64,000 bases of DNA from Streptomyces sp. NBC_01669 (GTDB taxonomy: Bacteria > Actinomycetota > Actinomycetes > Streptomycetales > Streptomycetaceae). The DNA lies in the NCBI RefSeq assembly GCF_026339735.1, contig NZ_JAPEQG010000001.1:6453501-6517500 (forward strand). The letters are read 5' to 3'. Below are positions 27,783-36,442 of the stretch, in pieces. Each line of letters starts with the position of its first letter. Positions within the stretch are counted from its first letter, which is position 1. The position numbers and the translations under genes are program-made. Below the pieces are notes generated by a model, which was not told where the DNA came from, did no database searches, and worked only from the letters and a program-made list of their open reading frames with translations.

Positions 27783-27818
27783 TCGCAGGTCAGCGCCATC
27801 TGAGCGAATGTAGGGGGC

Positions 27819-27853
27819 TTCGGGCCGACGGTTTCGTGCCGTCGGCCCGAAGT
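27819..27853. terminator. Terminator of glnA2
   Basis: CTTCGGGCCGACGG (27819-27832) pairs perfectly with CCGTCGGCCCGAAG (27840-27853) over TTTCGTG. It also lies downstream of the convergent TetR gene. Confidence 0.8.
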
Positions 27854-27933
27854 CTGTGCGCGCACCGTTTCCCGAAGTGGGCCGTTTCCCGAAGCGGCCC
27901 GGGGCCCGCCTTTCTCGCGGCCCGGGCCCGCGC

Positions 27934-28524
27934 TCACTCGAAGCTGCGGGCCATCTCGTCGAGGATTTCGCCGATCACCTGGGACGGCTCCCGCGCCAGG
28001 TCCTCCTCGATCCACATGCGCATCGCGATCCGCAGCGACGAAAGAAACGCCGCCGCGAGGACCAGCGGTCGTACCGCGTTCTCCGCCGGGCTCTGACGGG
28101 ACGCCACCGCCTCCGCCAAGTCCCGTTCCAGAGTGGCGTGGTTGGCGAGCTGCCGGGCCAGCAGGGAGGGATGCCGCATGGCCAGCCGGGTGCGGATCGC
28201 CCATTCGCGCTCCGGCGGTGCGACCCGCTTCCCGAACTCCGCGACGGCCGCCCGCAGCGCGGGCCAGGCGGGCTCGTCCGCGGGGCGCTCGCGCACGGTC
28301 CTGACGAGGTCCCTCATCTGCTGCTCCTCCCCGTAGAGGAGGGCGTCCTCCTTGCCCGTGAAGTAGTTGGAGAACGTTCTGCGGGAGATCCCGGCCGCGT
28401 CCGCGACGGCCTCCACGGTGACGTGATCGAAGCCGTGCTCGACGGTCAGCCGCAGCGTCGCTTCGTGCACGGCCTGCCGGGTGGCTTCCTTCTTGCGTTC
28501 CCGCAGTCCCACAGAGCTCTCCAT
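27934..28524 (-). CDS. TetR-family regulator of the divergent MFS exporter
   Basis: A 196-residue TetR protein. The helix-turn-helix is at residues 35-57 (VTVEAVADAAGISRRTFSNYF), followed by GKEDALLYGEE and an alpha-helical ligand domain. ATG 28524 is chosen; a GGGGAGA sequence stands 11 bases upstream, and the overlapping ATG at 28532 is in another frame. It is divergent from an MFS exporter across 117 bp that hold two TTGCCCA palindromes, the expected arrangement for an autoregulated drug-efflux repressor. Confidence 0.88.
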   Translation of the reverse strand: MESSVGLRERKKEATRQAVHEATLRLTVEHGFDHVTVEAVADAAGISRRTFSNYFTGKEDALLYGEEQQMRDLVRTVRERPADEPAWPALRAAVAEFGKRVAPPEREWAIRTRLAMRHPSLLARQLANHATLERDLAEAVASRQSPAENAVRPLVLAAAFLSSLRIAMRMWIEEDLAREPSQVIGEILDEMARSFE

Positions 28525-28553
28525 GGACTCATTATCTCCCCGCCTCGATATTG

Positions 28554-28585
28554 TTGCCCACTGGGTAAAATTGCCCATTGGGCAT
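28554..28585. promoter_or_regulatory. Tandem TetR-type operators (TTGCCCA palindromes)
   Basis: Two related palindromes lie side by side in the divergent promoter region: TTGCCCA-C-TGGGTAA (28554-28568) and TTGCCCA-T-TGGGCAT (28571-28585). Their start-to-start spacing is 17 bp. Binding there would block both the TetR gene and the exporter. Confidence 0.65.
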
Positions 28586-28641
28586 GTAAGGTGACCCGGT
28601 ATTTCGTACCCACCCCTGTTCGAACCCTCCGGAGGTTGCGC

Positions 28642-30180
28642 GTGAGCGCACAGACGGCCGCGCCGACCGAAGTCGCGCCGATGGACCATCGTCATGTCCT
28701 GCGGGCACTGAGCGGACTGCTCATCGTGCTGTTCGTGGCCATGATCAGCAGCACCGTCGTCTCGGTCGCGCTCCCGCAGATCATCGGCTTGCTCAACGGC
28801 ACCCAGTCGCAGTACACCTGGGTCGTCACCGCGAGCCTGTTGGCGTCGACGGCGTCCACCCCGATCTGGGGCAAGCTCGCCGACATGTTCAGCAAGAAGC
28901 TGCTGCTGCAGATATCCATCGGCATCTTCGTCATCTCGTCGATCGCCTGCGGATTCGCCCAGAGCACCGGCCAGCTGATCACCTTCCGGGCCGTCCAGGG
29001 GCTCGGCATGGGCGCACTCCAGGTGCTCGTCCAGGTCATCATCGCCGCGATGATCAGCCCGAAGGAGCGCGGGCGCTACAACGGATACCTCGGCGGCGTC
29101 ATGGCCGTCGCCACCGTCGGCGGACCGCTCCTCGGCGGCTTCATCACCGACACCTCGTGGCTCGGCTGGCGCTGGTGCTTCTTCATCGCCGTACCGTTCA
29201 CCCTGCTCGCGTTCGTGATGCTCACCCGCACCCTGCACCTCGCCGAGGTCCGCCGCACGGACGTGAAGGTCGACTACCTGGGCGCCACACTGATCGCCGC
29301 CGGTGTCAGCCTGCTGCTCCTGTGGGTCACGTTCGTCGGGAACGACTTCGACTGGCTCTCCTGGCAGACCCTCGTCATGGTCGCCGCCAGTGCCCTGATC
29401 CTCCTCGCCGCAGTCCTGGTCGAATCCCGGGTCAAGGAGCCGGTCGTCCCGCTCCACGTCGTACGTCGCCGGGACCCCGCTCTCGCCATCGTCGCGAGCC
29501 TCGCGGTGGGTATGGCGATGTTCGGCGGTGCGGTCTTCCTCGGTCAGTACTTCCAGATCGGCCGTGGCTACTCGCCGACCGAAGCGGGCCTGCTCACCAT
29601 CCCGTTGATGCTCGGCGTCCTGGTCTCCTCGACCGTCGCCGGACGGCTGGTCTCGAAGACCGGAAAGGTGAAGCCGTACATCATCACCGGCGTCGTCGTC
29701 CTCACCCTCGGCTTCCTCGGGCTGTCCACGATCGACCACGAGACGTCGCTGGTCCTCGTCTCCGTCGGGATGCTCGCGGTCGGCGCGGGCGTCGGCATGT
29801 CGATGCAGAACCTCGTCCTGGTCCTCCAGAACACGGTCCCGCTCAGCGAACTCGGCGCCGCCAGCGGTGCGATCACGTTCTTCCGCTCGCTCGGCGGCAC
29901 GATCGGTGTCTCGGTGCTCGGGGCGGTGCTCGCCAACCAGGTCGCCACGAAGATCACCCACGGCCTGGCCGAACTCGGCGTCGACCCGGCGGCCTCGGCC
30001 TCCGGCGGCTCCACCCTGAACGTGGCGGCGATGCCGCCGCAGATCCAGGAAGTGGTGCGTGCCGCGTACGGTGACGCAACGGGCAGCATCTTTCTGATCT
30101 CGGCGGGGATCGCGGTGGTCGGTGTGATCGCGGCGCTGTTCCTGACGCCGACGAAGCTGCGCGACAGCGTGGACCTGTAG
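28642..30180 (+). CDS. MFS drug exporter, DHA2 type
   Basis: A 512-residue exporter with about 14 hydrophobic helices. Helix 1 carries MISSTVVSVALPQIIG, motif A is PIWGKLADMFSKKLLLQ, and VATVGGPLLGGFITD corresponds to motif C. The C-terminal LGAASGAITFFRSLGGTIGVSVLGAVLA is typical of DHA2 family 14-helix exporters. GTG 28642 is preceded by CCGGAGG at good spacing. It forms a divergent pair with the TetR gene. A 19-bp perfect hairpin ends the transcript. The substrate is unknown. Confidence 0.9.
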   Translation: MSAQTAAPTEVAPMDHRHVLRALSGLLIVLFVAMISSTVVSVALPQIIGLLNGTQSQYTWVVTASLLASTASTPIWGKLADMFSKKLLLQISIGIFVISSIACGFAQSTGQLITFRAVQGLGMGALQVLVQVIIAAMISPKERGRYNGYLGGVMAVATVGGPLLGGFITDTSWLGWRWCFFIAVPFTLLAFVMLTRTLHLAEVRRTDVKVDYLGATLIAAGVSLLLLWVTFVGNDFDWLSWQTLVMVAASALILLAAVLVESRVKEPVVPLHVVRRRDPALAIVASLAVGMAMFGGAVFLGQYFQIGRGYSPTEAGLLTIPLMLGVLVSSTVAGRLVSKTGKVKPYIITGVVVLTLGFLGLSTIDHETSLVLVSVGMLAVGAGVGMSMQNLVLVLQNTVPLSELGAASGAITFFRSLGGTIGVSVLGAVLANQVATKITHGLAELGVDPAASASGGSTLNVAAMPPQIQEVVRAAYGDATGSIFLISAGIAVVGVIAALFLTPTKLRDSVDL

Positions 30181-30188
30181 CCGGTCCC

Positions 30189-30240
30189 CCGTACGCGCGT
30201 GCGCCCCTGCCGGTCAGGCACGGGGCGCACGCGCGTACGG
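30189..30240. terminator. 19-bp perfect terminator hairpin
   Basis: CCGTACGCGCGTGCGCCCC (30189-30207) is the exact reverse complement of 30222-30240. The loop adds a TGCC/GGCA pairing. It directly follows the exporter stop. Confidence 0.8.
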
Positions 30241-30343
30241 ACCCCTGCCGCGGGAGCGGGCGGGGCCGGTCCGGGAGTCTGGACGCGGCGTGTCCCACGG
30301 GGGACAATCGGCGGACATCGCACGGTCCGGACACGGGGGTTTC

Positions 30344-30559
30344 ATGGCAAGCGTGTTGATGCTGCTCGGTGGGCTGCTGGCGCTGATCGTCGCGCTCATC
30401 GTCAAACTGCAGCTGAAGTCGCGGCGCAGGACCGAGAGCTTCGAGGGCCAGCAGATCGAGCGGCAGCATCGCGAGGCGATCCGGCACACCCGTGCGAACA
30501 ACACCTCGGTGGCCGTCCACAACCGGCTCTTCGACGGCGGTCGAGGACGCCGTTCCTGA
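30344..30559 (+). CDS. Small single-helix membrane protein (71 aa)
   Basis: A 71-residue protein with an N-terminal hydrophobic helix (MASVLMLLGGLLALIVALIV) and a basic, polar cytoplasmic tail (KSRRRTESFEGQQIERQHRE). ATG 30344 follows GGGGGTTTC. I do not recognise the family, and the neighbours give no clear hint. It is supported by codon bias and by the sharp hydrophobic/charged partition only. Confidence 0.5.
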   Translation: MASVLMLLGGLLALIVALIVKLQLKSRRRTESFEGQQIERQHREAIRHTRANNTSVAVHNRLFDGGRGRRS

Positions 30560-30654
30560 CCCGCCGCCATCGCCGTCCGGCCGTCCGGGGCAGTGGCCGA
30601 CACGTCGGCTCGATTCGGGTAGTGTTGCCGACCCCAGCACGGGGACATACCGAG

Positions 30655-30751
30655 GAGGTGAGACCCATTACCGCTGTATCAGGCTGGGTGCTCACCTCTC
30701 GCGACTGCGTGGCCGGACCGGTCTAGGTCCTGGGCGGACCGCGGAGCACCC
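30655..30751 (+). promoter_or_regulatory. Attenuator-like leader of the PrmC-like methyltransferase gene
   Basis: Two mutually exclusive structures can form. The early one pairs GAGGTGAGACCC (30655-30666) with GGGT and CTCACCTC (30686-30698), masking the leader ORF start. The late one pairs GGGTGCT (30686-30692) with AGCACCC (30745-30751), enclosing GGACC/GGTCC (30715-30730). Because GGGTGCT is shared, ribosome position on the leader ORF could choose between them. No U-tract follows, so control could be at translation or by Rho. Confidence 0.5.
30658..30726 (+). CDS. Putative 22-aa leader peptide
   Basis: A GTG-initiated ORF translating as VRPITAVSGWVLTSRDCVAG followed by PV and a TAG stop. 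It overlaps its own GAGGAG-like ribosome binding region. It sits entirely inside the alternative hairpins upstream of the methyltransferase gene, ending 51 bp before it. UAG is a rare stop in Streptomyces, which may matter if termination speed is sensed. It is predicted from the structure of the leader and is not a recognised leader-peptide family. Confidence 0.4.
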   Translation: MRPITAVSGWVLTSRDCVAGPV

Positions 30752-30777
30752 ATCGGCATTCCGAAAGGCTCCGCTCC

Positions 30778-31590
30778 ATGTCGCTTTCCTCGACACCGCT
30801 CCCTTACTCCTTCATCGTTACCAGACTTCGCGCCGCCGGCTGTGTATTCGCCGAGGACGAGGCGGAGTTGATCCTCTCCACGGCCGCGAACGCGGCCGAA
30901 CTCGCGGCCATGGTCGACCGGCGGGCAGCCGGACTTCCCCTCGAACACGTCCTCGGCTGGGCCGAGTTCCGCGGTCTGCGGATCGCCGTGGACCCCGGCG
31001 TCTTCGTCCCCCGGCGCCGTACCGAATTCCTCGTCGACCAGGCCGTCGGTCTTGTCCGTCCCGCGGGCGGGCCCGCCGTCGTCGTCGATCTGTGCTGCGG
31101 GTCGGGCGCGCTGGGCGCCGCGCTCGCCGCGTCCCTGGACCGGGTCGAGCTGCACTCCAGCGATGTCGAACCCGCCGCGGTGCGGTGCGCGCGCCGCAAT
31201 GTCGCCGGTACGGGGGAGGTGTACGAGGGCGACCTCTTCGAACCCCTGCCCGCCTCGCTGCGCGGCCGCGTCGGGATTCTGCTCGCCAATGTGCCGTACG
31301 TACCCAGCGAGGACGTCGAACTCCTGCCCGTGGAGGCCAGGGTCCATGAACCAAGGGTGGCGCTCGACGGTGGGGGCGACGGGCTCGATGTGCTGCGCAG
31401 GGTGACCGCCGAAGCGCCGCAGTGGCTGGCGCCGGGCGGCCATCTGCTGGTCGAGACGAGCGAACGGCAGGCGGCGCGCGCCGAGGAGACCGTCGCCCGG
31501 AGCGGGCTGACTGCGCGGGTGGTCACCTCCGACGAGCTGTACGCGACCGTCGTCATCGGTACCAGACCCGGCACCGGGGACGGCAAGTAG
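30778..31590 (+). CDS. PrmC/HemK-like protein (glutamine-N5) methyltransferase paralogue
   Basis: A 270-residue SAM-dependent methyltransferase of the HemK group. Motif I is VVDLCCGSGALGAAL (102-116). VFVPRRRTEFLVD stands where PrmC has PRPETE, and the NPPY catalytic motif appears as NVPYVP (171-176). PrmC methylates the GGQ glutamine of release factors; this paralogue subfamily has no firmly known substrate. The changed NPPY box suggests altered specificity. ATG 30778 follows GAAAGG. A structured leader with a small ORF precedes it. A perfect hairpin at 31601-31629 ends it. Confidence 0.82.
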   Translation: MSLSSTPLPYSFIVTRLRAAGCVFAEDEAELILSTAANAAELAAMVDRRAAGLPLEHVLGWAEFRGLRIAVDPGVFVPRRRTEFLVDQAVGLVRPAGGPAVVVDLCCGSGALGAALAASLDRVELHSSDVEPAAVRCARRNVAGTGEVYEGDLFEPLPASLRGRVGILLANVPYVPSEDVELLPVEARVHEPRVALDGGGDGLDVLRRVTAEAPQWLAPGGHLLVETSERQAARAEETVARSGLTARVVTSDELYATVVIGTRPGTGDGK

Positions 31591-31600
31591 CCCGCCCCGG

Positions 31601-31629
31601 GGCGGCTGAGCGGCTCCCGCTCAGCCGCC
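31601..31629. terminator. Terminator after the PrmC-like gene
   Basis: GGCGGCTGAGCGG and CCGCTCAGCCGCC pair perfectly over CTC. It serves the convergent genes on both sides. Confidence 0.8.
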
Positions 31630-31703
31630 GTGCGCGTCAGCGACGGCACGCTTCACCGGGGTCCGGCGGTGGCAGGGGACCGGAACGCCGCGCGGGACGC
31701 CTG

Positions 31704-32219
31704 TCAGCCGAAGAGCCAGCGCGTCTGGCTGTACGGCTCGCCCTTGCCGAAGCCGAATGCCTTGCGCGGGGCCACCCCGAACACCTCGGCACGGCCGCCC
31801 GCACCGTTCGCGAACGCGCCCGCGTGGACCTCGAAGTGCCAGTCCGCGCCGTACTTGTCCTCCCAGAGCTCCGCCAGCCGGGTCAGCCGGGCCTCGTCCT
31901 TCACCGGGACCGCCCGGCCCTCGACCACCACGTCGAAGCCCCGGGACAGCGTGTTGGTGCCGGTCGTCAGCACGACCTCCGGGTTCTCCGCCAGGTTCCG
32001 GGCCTTGCGCTCCGTCGGGCCCGTGCAGAAGTGCAGCGCGCCGTCCGTCCACAGCCCGATCAGCGGAGTGACATGCGGGCGACCGTCCGGGCGGACCGTG
32101 GACAGCCAGAACACCCCTGCCCGCGTCAGCACACCCAAGGCTTCCGACCACGGGCGGGCAGTGGCTCCCTTGTCGCTGTACTCGTGTTGCAGCTCGGCGA
32201 CGGGTTCGGGTCCGGACAT
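31704..32219 (-). CDS. Pyridoxamine 5'-phosphate oxidase-fold (FMN/F420-binding) protein
   Basis: A 171-residue split-barrel protein. The start of the fold is typical: GVFWLSTVRPDGRPHVTPLIGLW, then FCTGPTERKARNLAENPEVVLTTG and VVVEGRAVPVKDEARL. Members bind FMN or F420 and reduce various substrates. F420 is plausible because an F420-NADPH oxidoreductase is encoded at 2012-2722, but the cofactor is not determined by what I can see. ATG 32219 is preceded by CAGGAGG. It is divergent from glnE across 135 bp. Confidence 0.85.
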   Translation of the reverse strand: MSGPEPVAELQHEYSDKGATARPWSEALGVLTRAGVFWLSTVRPDGRPHVTPLIGLWTDGALHFCTGPTERKARNLAENPEVVLTTGTNTLSRGFDVVVEGRAVPVKDEARLTRLAELWEDKYGADWHFEVHAGAFANGAGGRAEVFGVAPRKAFGFGKGEPYSQTRWLFG

Positions 32220-32354
32220 GGCGCCCTCCTGATACAGGTCCTGCAAGCGATCGTGCCTGCGAAGTACGGACCGCGCACCCGCTACGAATTCATCGGCGCC
32301 GGGCTAGGCTCGGAATGCTGGGACGGGAACGGGCGGCGAGCAGGAGAGCACGGA

Positions 32355-35345
32355 ATGACGACGGTGCCGGGACGCAGAAGCAGTACGTTCACCCGACTGC
32401 TGCGGCACGGTTTCACCGACCCCGCCGCCGCAGAGCGGCTGCTCGACCTGCCCGCCCTGGCGTCCGTGCGCACCGATCCGGTGCTGCTCGACGCGCTCGG
32501 GGCGACCGCCGACCCCGATCTGGCGCTGCGCGGACTCGTCCGGCTGGTGGAGGCGGAGGACGCCGACGAGCGGCAGATGCTGCTGGACACGCTCGTCTCC
32601 GCCAAGCCGCTGCGGGACCGGCTGCTCGGGGTGCTCGGAGCGTCCGAGGCGCTCGGCGACCATCTGGCCCGGCACCCCCGCCACTGGCAGGCGCTCGCGA
32701 TGTACGAGGCGACGGACCTGCACCCCGGGGTCGCCGAATTCGAGCACGAGCTCGGGGGCGCCCACGACCCGGACACGCTGCGCATCGCCTACCGCCGATG
32801 CCTGCTGGCCATAGCGGCCCGGGATGTGTGCGGTACGACGGACGTCGCCGAGACCGCCGCCGAACTCGCCGACCTGGCGACCGCGACCCTGCGGGCCGCG
32901 CTCGCCATCGCCCGGACGGCCGCACCCGCCGACGCCGCCCTGTGCCGGCTGGCGGTCATCGCGATGGGCAAGTGCGGCGGGCACGAACTGAACTACGTCT
33001 CCGACGTCGACGTCATCTTCGTGGCGGAACCGGTCGACAGCTCGGAGGAGAGCAAGGCCATCCAGGCCGCCACCCGGCTGGCCGCGCACATGATGCGGAT
33101 CTGCTCCGAGACGACCGTCGAGGGCACCATCTGGCCGGTCGATGCCAACCTCCGTCCCGAGGGCCGCAACGGACCGCTGGTACGGACGCTCTCCTCACAT
33201 CTCGCGTACTACCAGCGCTGGGCCAAGACCTGGGAGTTCCAGGCGCTGCTCAAGGCCCGGCCGGTGGCCGGAGACCCCGAGCTGGGTGCGGAGTACGTCG
33301 AAGCCGTCTCGCCGATGGTCTGGCAGGCAGCGGACCGGGAGAACTTCGTCGGCGACGTACAGAAGATGCGCCGCCGGGTCGTCGACAACATCCCCGCGGA
33401 CCGCGTCGACCGCGAGATCAAGCTCGGGCCCGGCGGGCTGCGGGACGTCGAGTTCGCCGTACAGCTGCTGCAGCTCGTACACGGCCGCAGCGACGCGTCC
33501 CTGCACAGCGGCTCGACCCTGGACGCCCTGCGGGCGCTCGCCGGGGGCGGCTACGTCGGCCGGGTGGACGCCGCGCAGTTCGACGACGCGTACCGCTTCC
33601 TGCGCGCCATGGAGCACCGCATCCAGCTCTACCGGCTGCGCCGCACCCACCTCGTGCCCGAGGACGAATCGGATCTGCGGCGGCTCGGGCGCTCCCTCGG
33701 GATGCGTACGGACCCCATCGCCGAGATCAACCAGGCGTGGAAGCGGCACGCGTCCGTGGTGCGGCGGCTGCACGAGAAACTGTTCTACCGGCCGCTGCTG
33801 GACGCCGTCGCCCAGCTCGCACCCGGCGAGACCCGGCTCAGCGCGAAGGCCGCCGAGGTCCGGCTCGAAGCGCTCGGATACGCCGATCCGACCGCCGCGC
33901 TCCGGCACCTGGAGGCGCTGTCCTCCGGGGTGTCCCGCAAGGCAGCGATCCAGCGGACCCTGCTGCCGGTGCTGCTCGGCTGGTTCGCGGACTCCGCCGA
34001 CCCGGACGCCGGGCTCCTCGGCTTCCGCAAGGTGTCCGACGCGCTCGGCAAGACCCCCTGGTATCTGCGGCTGCTGCGCGACGAGGGGGCGGCGGCGGAG
34101 AACCTCGCCCGCGTCCTCTCGGCCGGACGGCTCGCCCCCGACCTGCTGCTGCGGGCGCCCGAGGCGGTGGCGATCCTCGGCGACCCGCAGGGGCTGAACC
34201 CGCGCAGCCGCAATCACCTGGAGCAGGAGGTGCTGGCCGCGGTGGGGCGGGCCGAGGACGCGGAGTCCGCGGTCGCGGTGGTCCGCGGTGTGCGGCGGCG
34301 CGAACTGTTCCGTACGACGGCGGCGGACCTCATCGGCTCGTACGGCACGGAGGAGAACCCCGCGGAACCCGACCACGGCGCACTTGTCGACCGGGTCGGC
34401 AACGCGGTCACGGACCTGAACGCGGTCACCATCGCGGGCGCGCTGCGCGCCGTCGTACGCGAACAGTGGGGCGACACCCTTCCCACCAGGTTCGCCGTCA
34501 TCGGCATGGGCCGCTTCGGCGGTCATGAACTCGGTTACGGATCCGATGCCGACGTCCTGTTCGTGCACACACCGCGCGAGGGCGTCGACGAGCAGGAGGC
34601 GGCCCGGGCCGCCAACACCGTCGTCGCCGAGATGCGCAGACTGCTGCAGCTGCCCACCGCCGACCCGCCGCTGATCATCGACGCGGATCTGCGGCCGGAG
34701 GGCAAGAGCGGACCGCTGGTGCGCACATTGAAGTCGTACGACGCGTACTACCGGCGCTGGTCGCTGGTCTGGGAGAGCCAGGCCCTGCTGCGCGCCGAAC
34801 CCATGGCGGGTGACCCGGACCTCGGCCGCGCCTTCATCGAACTGATCGATCCCCTGCGCTACCCGATGGAGGGGCTGGGGGAGGACGCGGTCCGCGAGAT
34901 CCGCCGCCTCAAGGCCCGGATGGAGTCCGAACGGATGCCGCGCGGCGCCGACCCGACGCTCCACACGAAGCTGGGCAGGGGTGGGCTGAGCGACGTCGAG
35001 TGGACGGTCCAGCTGTTGCAGATGCAGCACGGCTGGGTGGAACCGGGGCTGCGCACCACCCGCACGCGCGAGGCGCTGGCCGCGGCGTGCGCTGCGGAAC
35101 TGATCTCCGGCGAGGACGCGCAGACGCTGGACGAGGCATGGGTGCTGGCGACCCGGGTCCGCAACGCGGTGATGCTGGTGCGCGGACGCCCGGCGGACAC
35201 GTTCCCTTCGGGGCCGCGGGAGCTGACGGCGGTGGGGCGGTACCTGGGGTACGAGCCGGGGCACGTGGGGGACATGCTGGACGACTACCGGCGGATCACG
35301 CGGCGGGCGCGCGCGGTGGTGGAGGAGCGGTTCTACGGGGCGTGA
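32355..35345 (+). CDS. glnE: Bifunctional glutamine synthetase adenylyltransferase/deadenylase
   Basis: A 996-residue enzyme that adenylylates glutamine synthetase I and removes the AMP again, according to nitrogen status. Both nucleotidyltransferase modules are complete: GKCGGHELNYVSDVDVIFV with the metal aspartates at 217 and 219, and GMGRFGGHELGYGSDADVLFV with those at 731 and 733. Each is followed by a helical RPEG...GPLV...YY.RW block (DANLRPEGRNGPLVRTL and DADLRPEGKSGPLVRTL). AGGAGA precedes ATG 32355. The target GlnA is not in this window, and the nearby glnA2 lacks the target tyrosine loop. The gene stands alone and ends at a hairpin. Confidence 0.95.
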   Translation: MTTVPGRRSSTFTRLLRHGFTDPAAAERLLDLPALASVRTDPVLLDALGATADPDLALRGLVRLVEAEDADERQMLLDTLVSAKPLRDRLLGVLGASEALGDHLARHPRHWQALAMYEATDLHPGVAEFEHELGGAHDPDTLRIAYRRCLLAIAARDVCGTTDVAETAAELADLATATLRAALAIARTAAPADAALCRLAVIAMGKCGGHELNYVSDVDVIFVAEPVDSSEESKAIQAATRLAAHMMRICSETTVEGTIWPVDANLRPEGRNGPLVRTLSSHLAYYQRWAKTWEFQALLKARPVAGDPELGAEYVEAVSPMVWQAADRENFVGDVQKMRRRVVDNIPADRVDREIKLGPGGLRDVEFAVQLLQLVHGRSDASLHSGSTLDALRALAGGGYVGRVDAAQFDDAYRFLRAMEHRIQLYRLRRTHLVPEDESDLRRLGRSLGMRTDPIAEINQAWKRHASVVRRLHEKLFYRPLLDAVAQLAPGETRLSAKAAEVRLEALGYADPTAALRHLEALSSGVSRKAAIQRTLLPVLLGWFADSADPDAGLLGFRKVSDALGKTPWYLRLLRDEGAAAENLARVLSAGRLAPDLLLRAPEAVAILGDPQGLNPRSRNHLEQEVLAAVGRAEDAESAVAVVRGVRRRELFRTTAADLIGSYGTEENPAEPDHGALVDRVGNAVTDLNAVTIAGALRAVVREQWGDTLPTRFAVIGMGRFGGHELGYGSDADVLFVHTPREGVDEQEAARAANTVVAEMRRLLQLPTADPPLIIDADLRPEGKSGPLVRTLKSYDAYYRRWSLVWESQALLRAEPMAGDPDLGRAFIELIDPLRYPMEGLGEDAVREIRRLKARMESERMPRGADPTLHTKLGRGGLSDVEWTVQLLQMQHGWVEPGLRTTRTREALAAACAAELISGEDAQTLDEAWVLATRVRNAVMLVRGRPADTFPSGPRELTAVGRYLGYEPGHVGDMLDDYRRITRRARAVVEERFYGA

Positions 35346-35365
35346 GGGAGACGTCCTCACATGCC

Positions 35366-35411
35366 GGACGGGCTTGTACGGCCGACCCGGCCGGCACATG
35401 CGAGCCCGTCC
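35366..35411. terminator. Terminator between glnE and the PAP2 gene
   Basis: GGACGGGCT (35366-35374) pairs with AGCCCGTCC (35403-35411), enclosing a GGCCG/CGGCC pairing. The flanking genes converge. Confidence 0.55.
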
Positions 35412-35432
35412 TGCGAGGGAGACCGGAGACGT

Positions 35433-36374
35433 TCACCGGCGCACCGGTGCCTCCGCGGCCGGGTGGCCCGCCCGGATCGGCGTCCCCGCGCTCAGCCTTG
35501 CCAGGCGTGCCCGCCCCCGCGGCACCTGCACCCGCTTCGGGAGGTGGTGCGGCAGCGCCCCGTACCAGGCGTACGACACCGCGAAACCGAACGTCAGGCA
35601 GGCCATCCCGCCCACCGCGTCGAGCCAGAAATGGTTGGCCGTCGACACGATCACGACCAGGGTGACCGCCGGGTACAACAGGCCCAGAATCCGCGCCCAG
35701 GGCGCCGACGCCAGTGCGAAGACGGTCAGCCCGCACCACAGTGACCAGCCGATGTGCATCGACGGCATCGCCGCGTACTGGTTCGACATGTTCTTGAAGT
35801 TGCCCGAGGCCATCGAACCCCAGGTGTGGTGCACCAGCACGGTGTCGATGAAGTGCCCGCCGTTCATCAGACGCGGCGGCGCGAGGGGAAACAGGTAGTA
35901 ACCGAGCAGTGCGACACCCGTCGTTGCGAACAGCACCAGACGGGCTGCCGCGTAACGGCCGGGATGGAAGCGGAACAGCCACACCAGCACACCGATGGTG
36001 ACGATGAAGTGCAGTGTCGCGTAGTAGTAGTTCATCGAGACGATCAGCCATGTCACGGAATTCACCGCGCGGTTGACCGTCTGTTCGACGGCGATGCCCA
36101 GGAACTTCTCCACCGACCAGAGCCGGTCGGCATTCGCCAGGGCCGCGACCTTCTGCTCGGGGACAGCGTTGCGCACCAGCGAGTAGAGCCAGTAACTGAC
36201 CGCGATCAGCGTGACTTCGAACCAGATGCGCGGCCTACCGGGAGACCGCAGCGAGCGCAGCCTCGCGAGCCTGTCGTTCCGCTTCGCCTCGAGGGCCGCC
36301 TCGTCCACGATGGGTGACGGGGGGGCCGCCGTTCGGCCTTCCTGTGACTTCACGCTCAATTCACCCATAGGCAT
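35433..36374 (-). CDS. PAP2-superfamily membrane protein (inositol phosphotransferase-like)
   Basis: A 313-residue integral membrane protein with about six helices and a basic N-terminal segment. The PAP2 active-site remnants are YAAMPSMHIGWSLW (the SxxH block) and ANHFWLDAVGGM (the HxxxxD block). In this subgroup, often annotated inositol phosphorylceramide synthase-like, they form the His-Asp pair. Relatives act on lipid-linked phosphates. The gene is conserved between glnE and malR in Streptomyces as far as I recall, but its substrate is not known. ATG 36374 is used; ATG 36368, two codons later, is equally possible. Confidence 0.85.
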   Translation of the reverse strand: MPMGELSVKSQEGRTAAPPSPIVDEAALEAKRNDRLARLRSLRSPGRPRIWFEVTLIAVSYWLYSLVRNAVPEQKVAALANADRLWSVEKFLGIAVEQTVNRAVNSVTWLIVSMNYYYATLHFIVTIGVLVWLFRFHPGRYAAARLVLFATTGVALLGYYLFPLAPPRLMNGGHFIDTVLVHHTWGSMASGNFKNMSNQYAAMPSMHIGWSLWCGLTVFALASAPWARILGLLYPAVTLVVIVSTANHFWLDAVGGMACLTFGFAVSYAWYGALPHHLPKRVQVPRGRARLARLSAGTPIRAGHPAAEAPVRR

Positions 36375-36442
36375 CGATTCTGCCAGATATGTCTCTCTGC
36401 CCGATCATCCTCCGGTCGGGTTCCGGCTGCACATGATGCACC

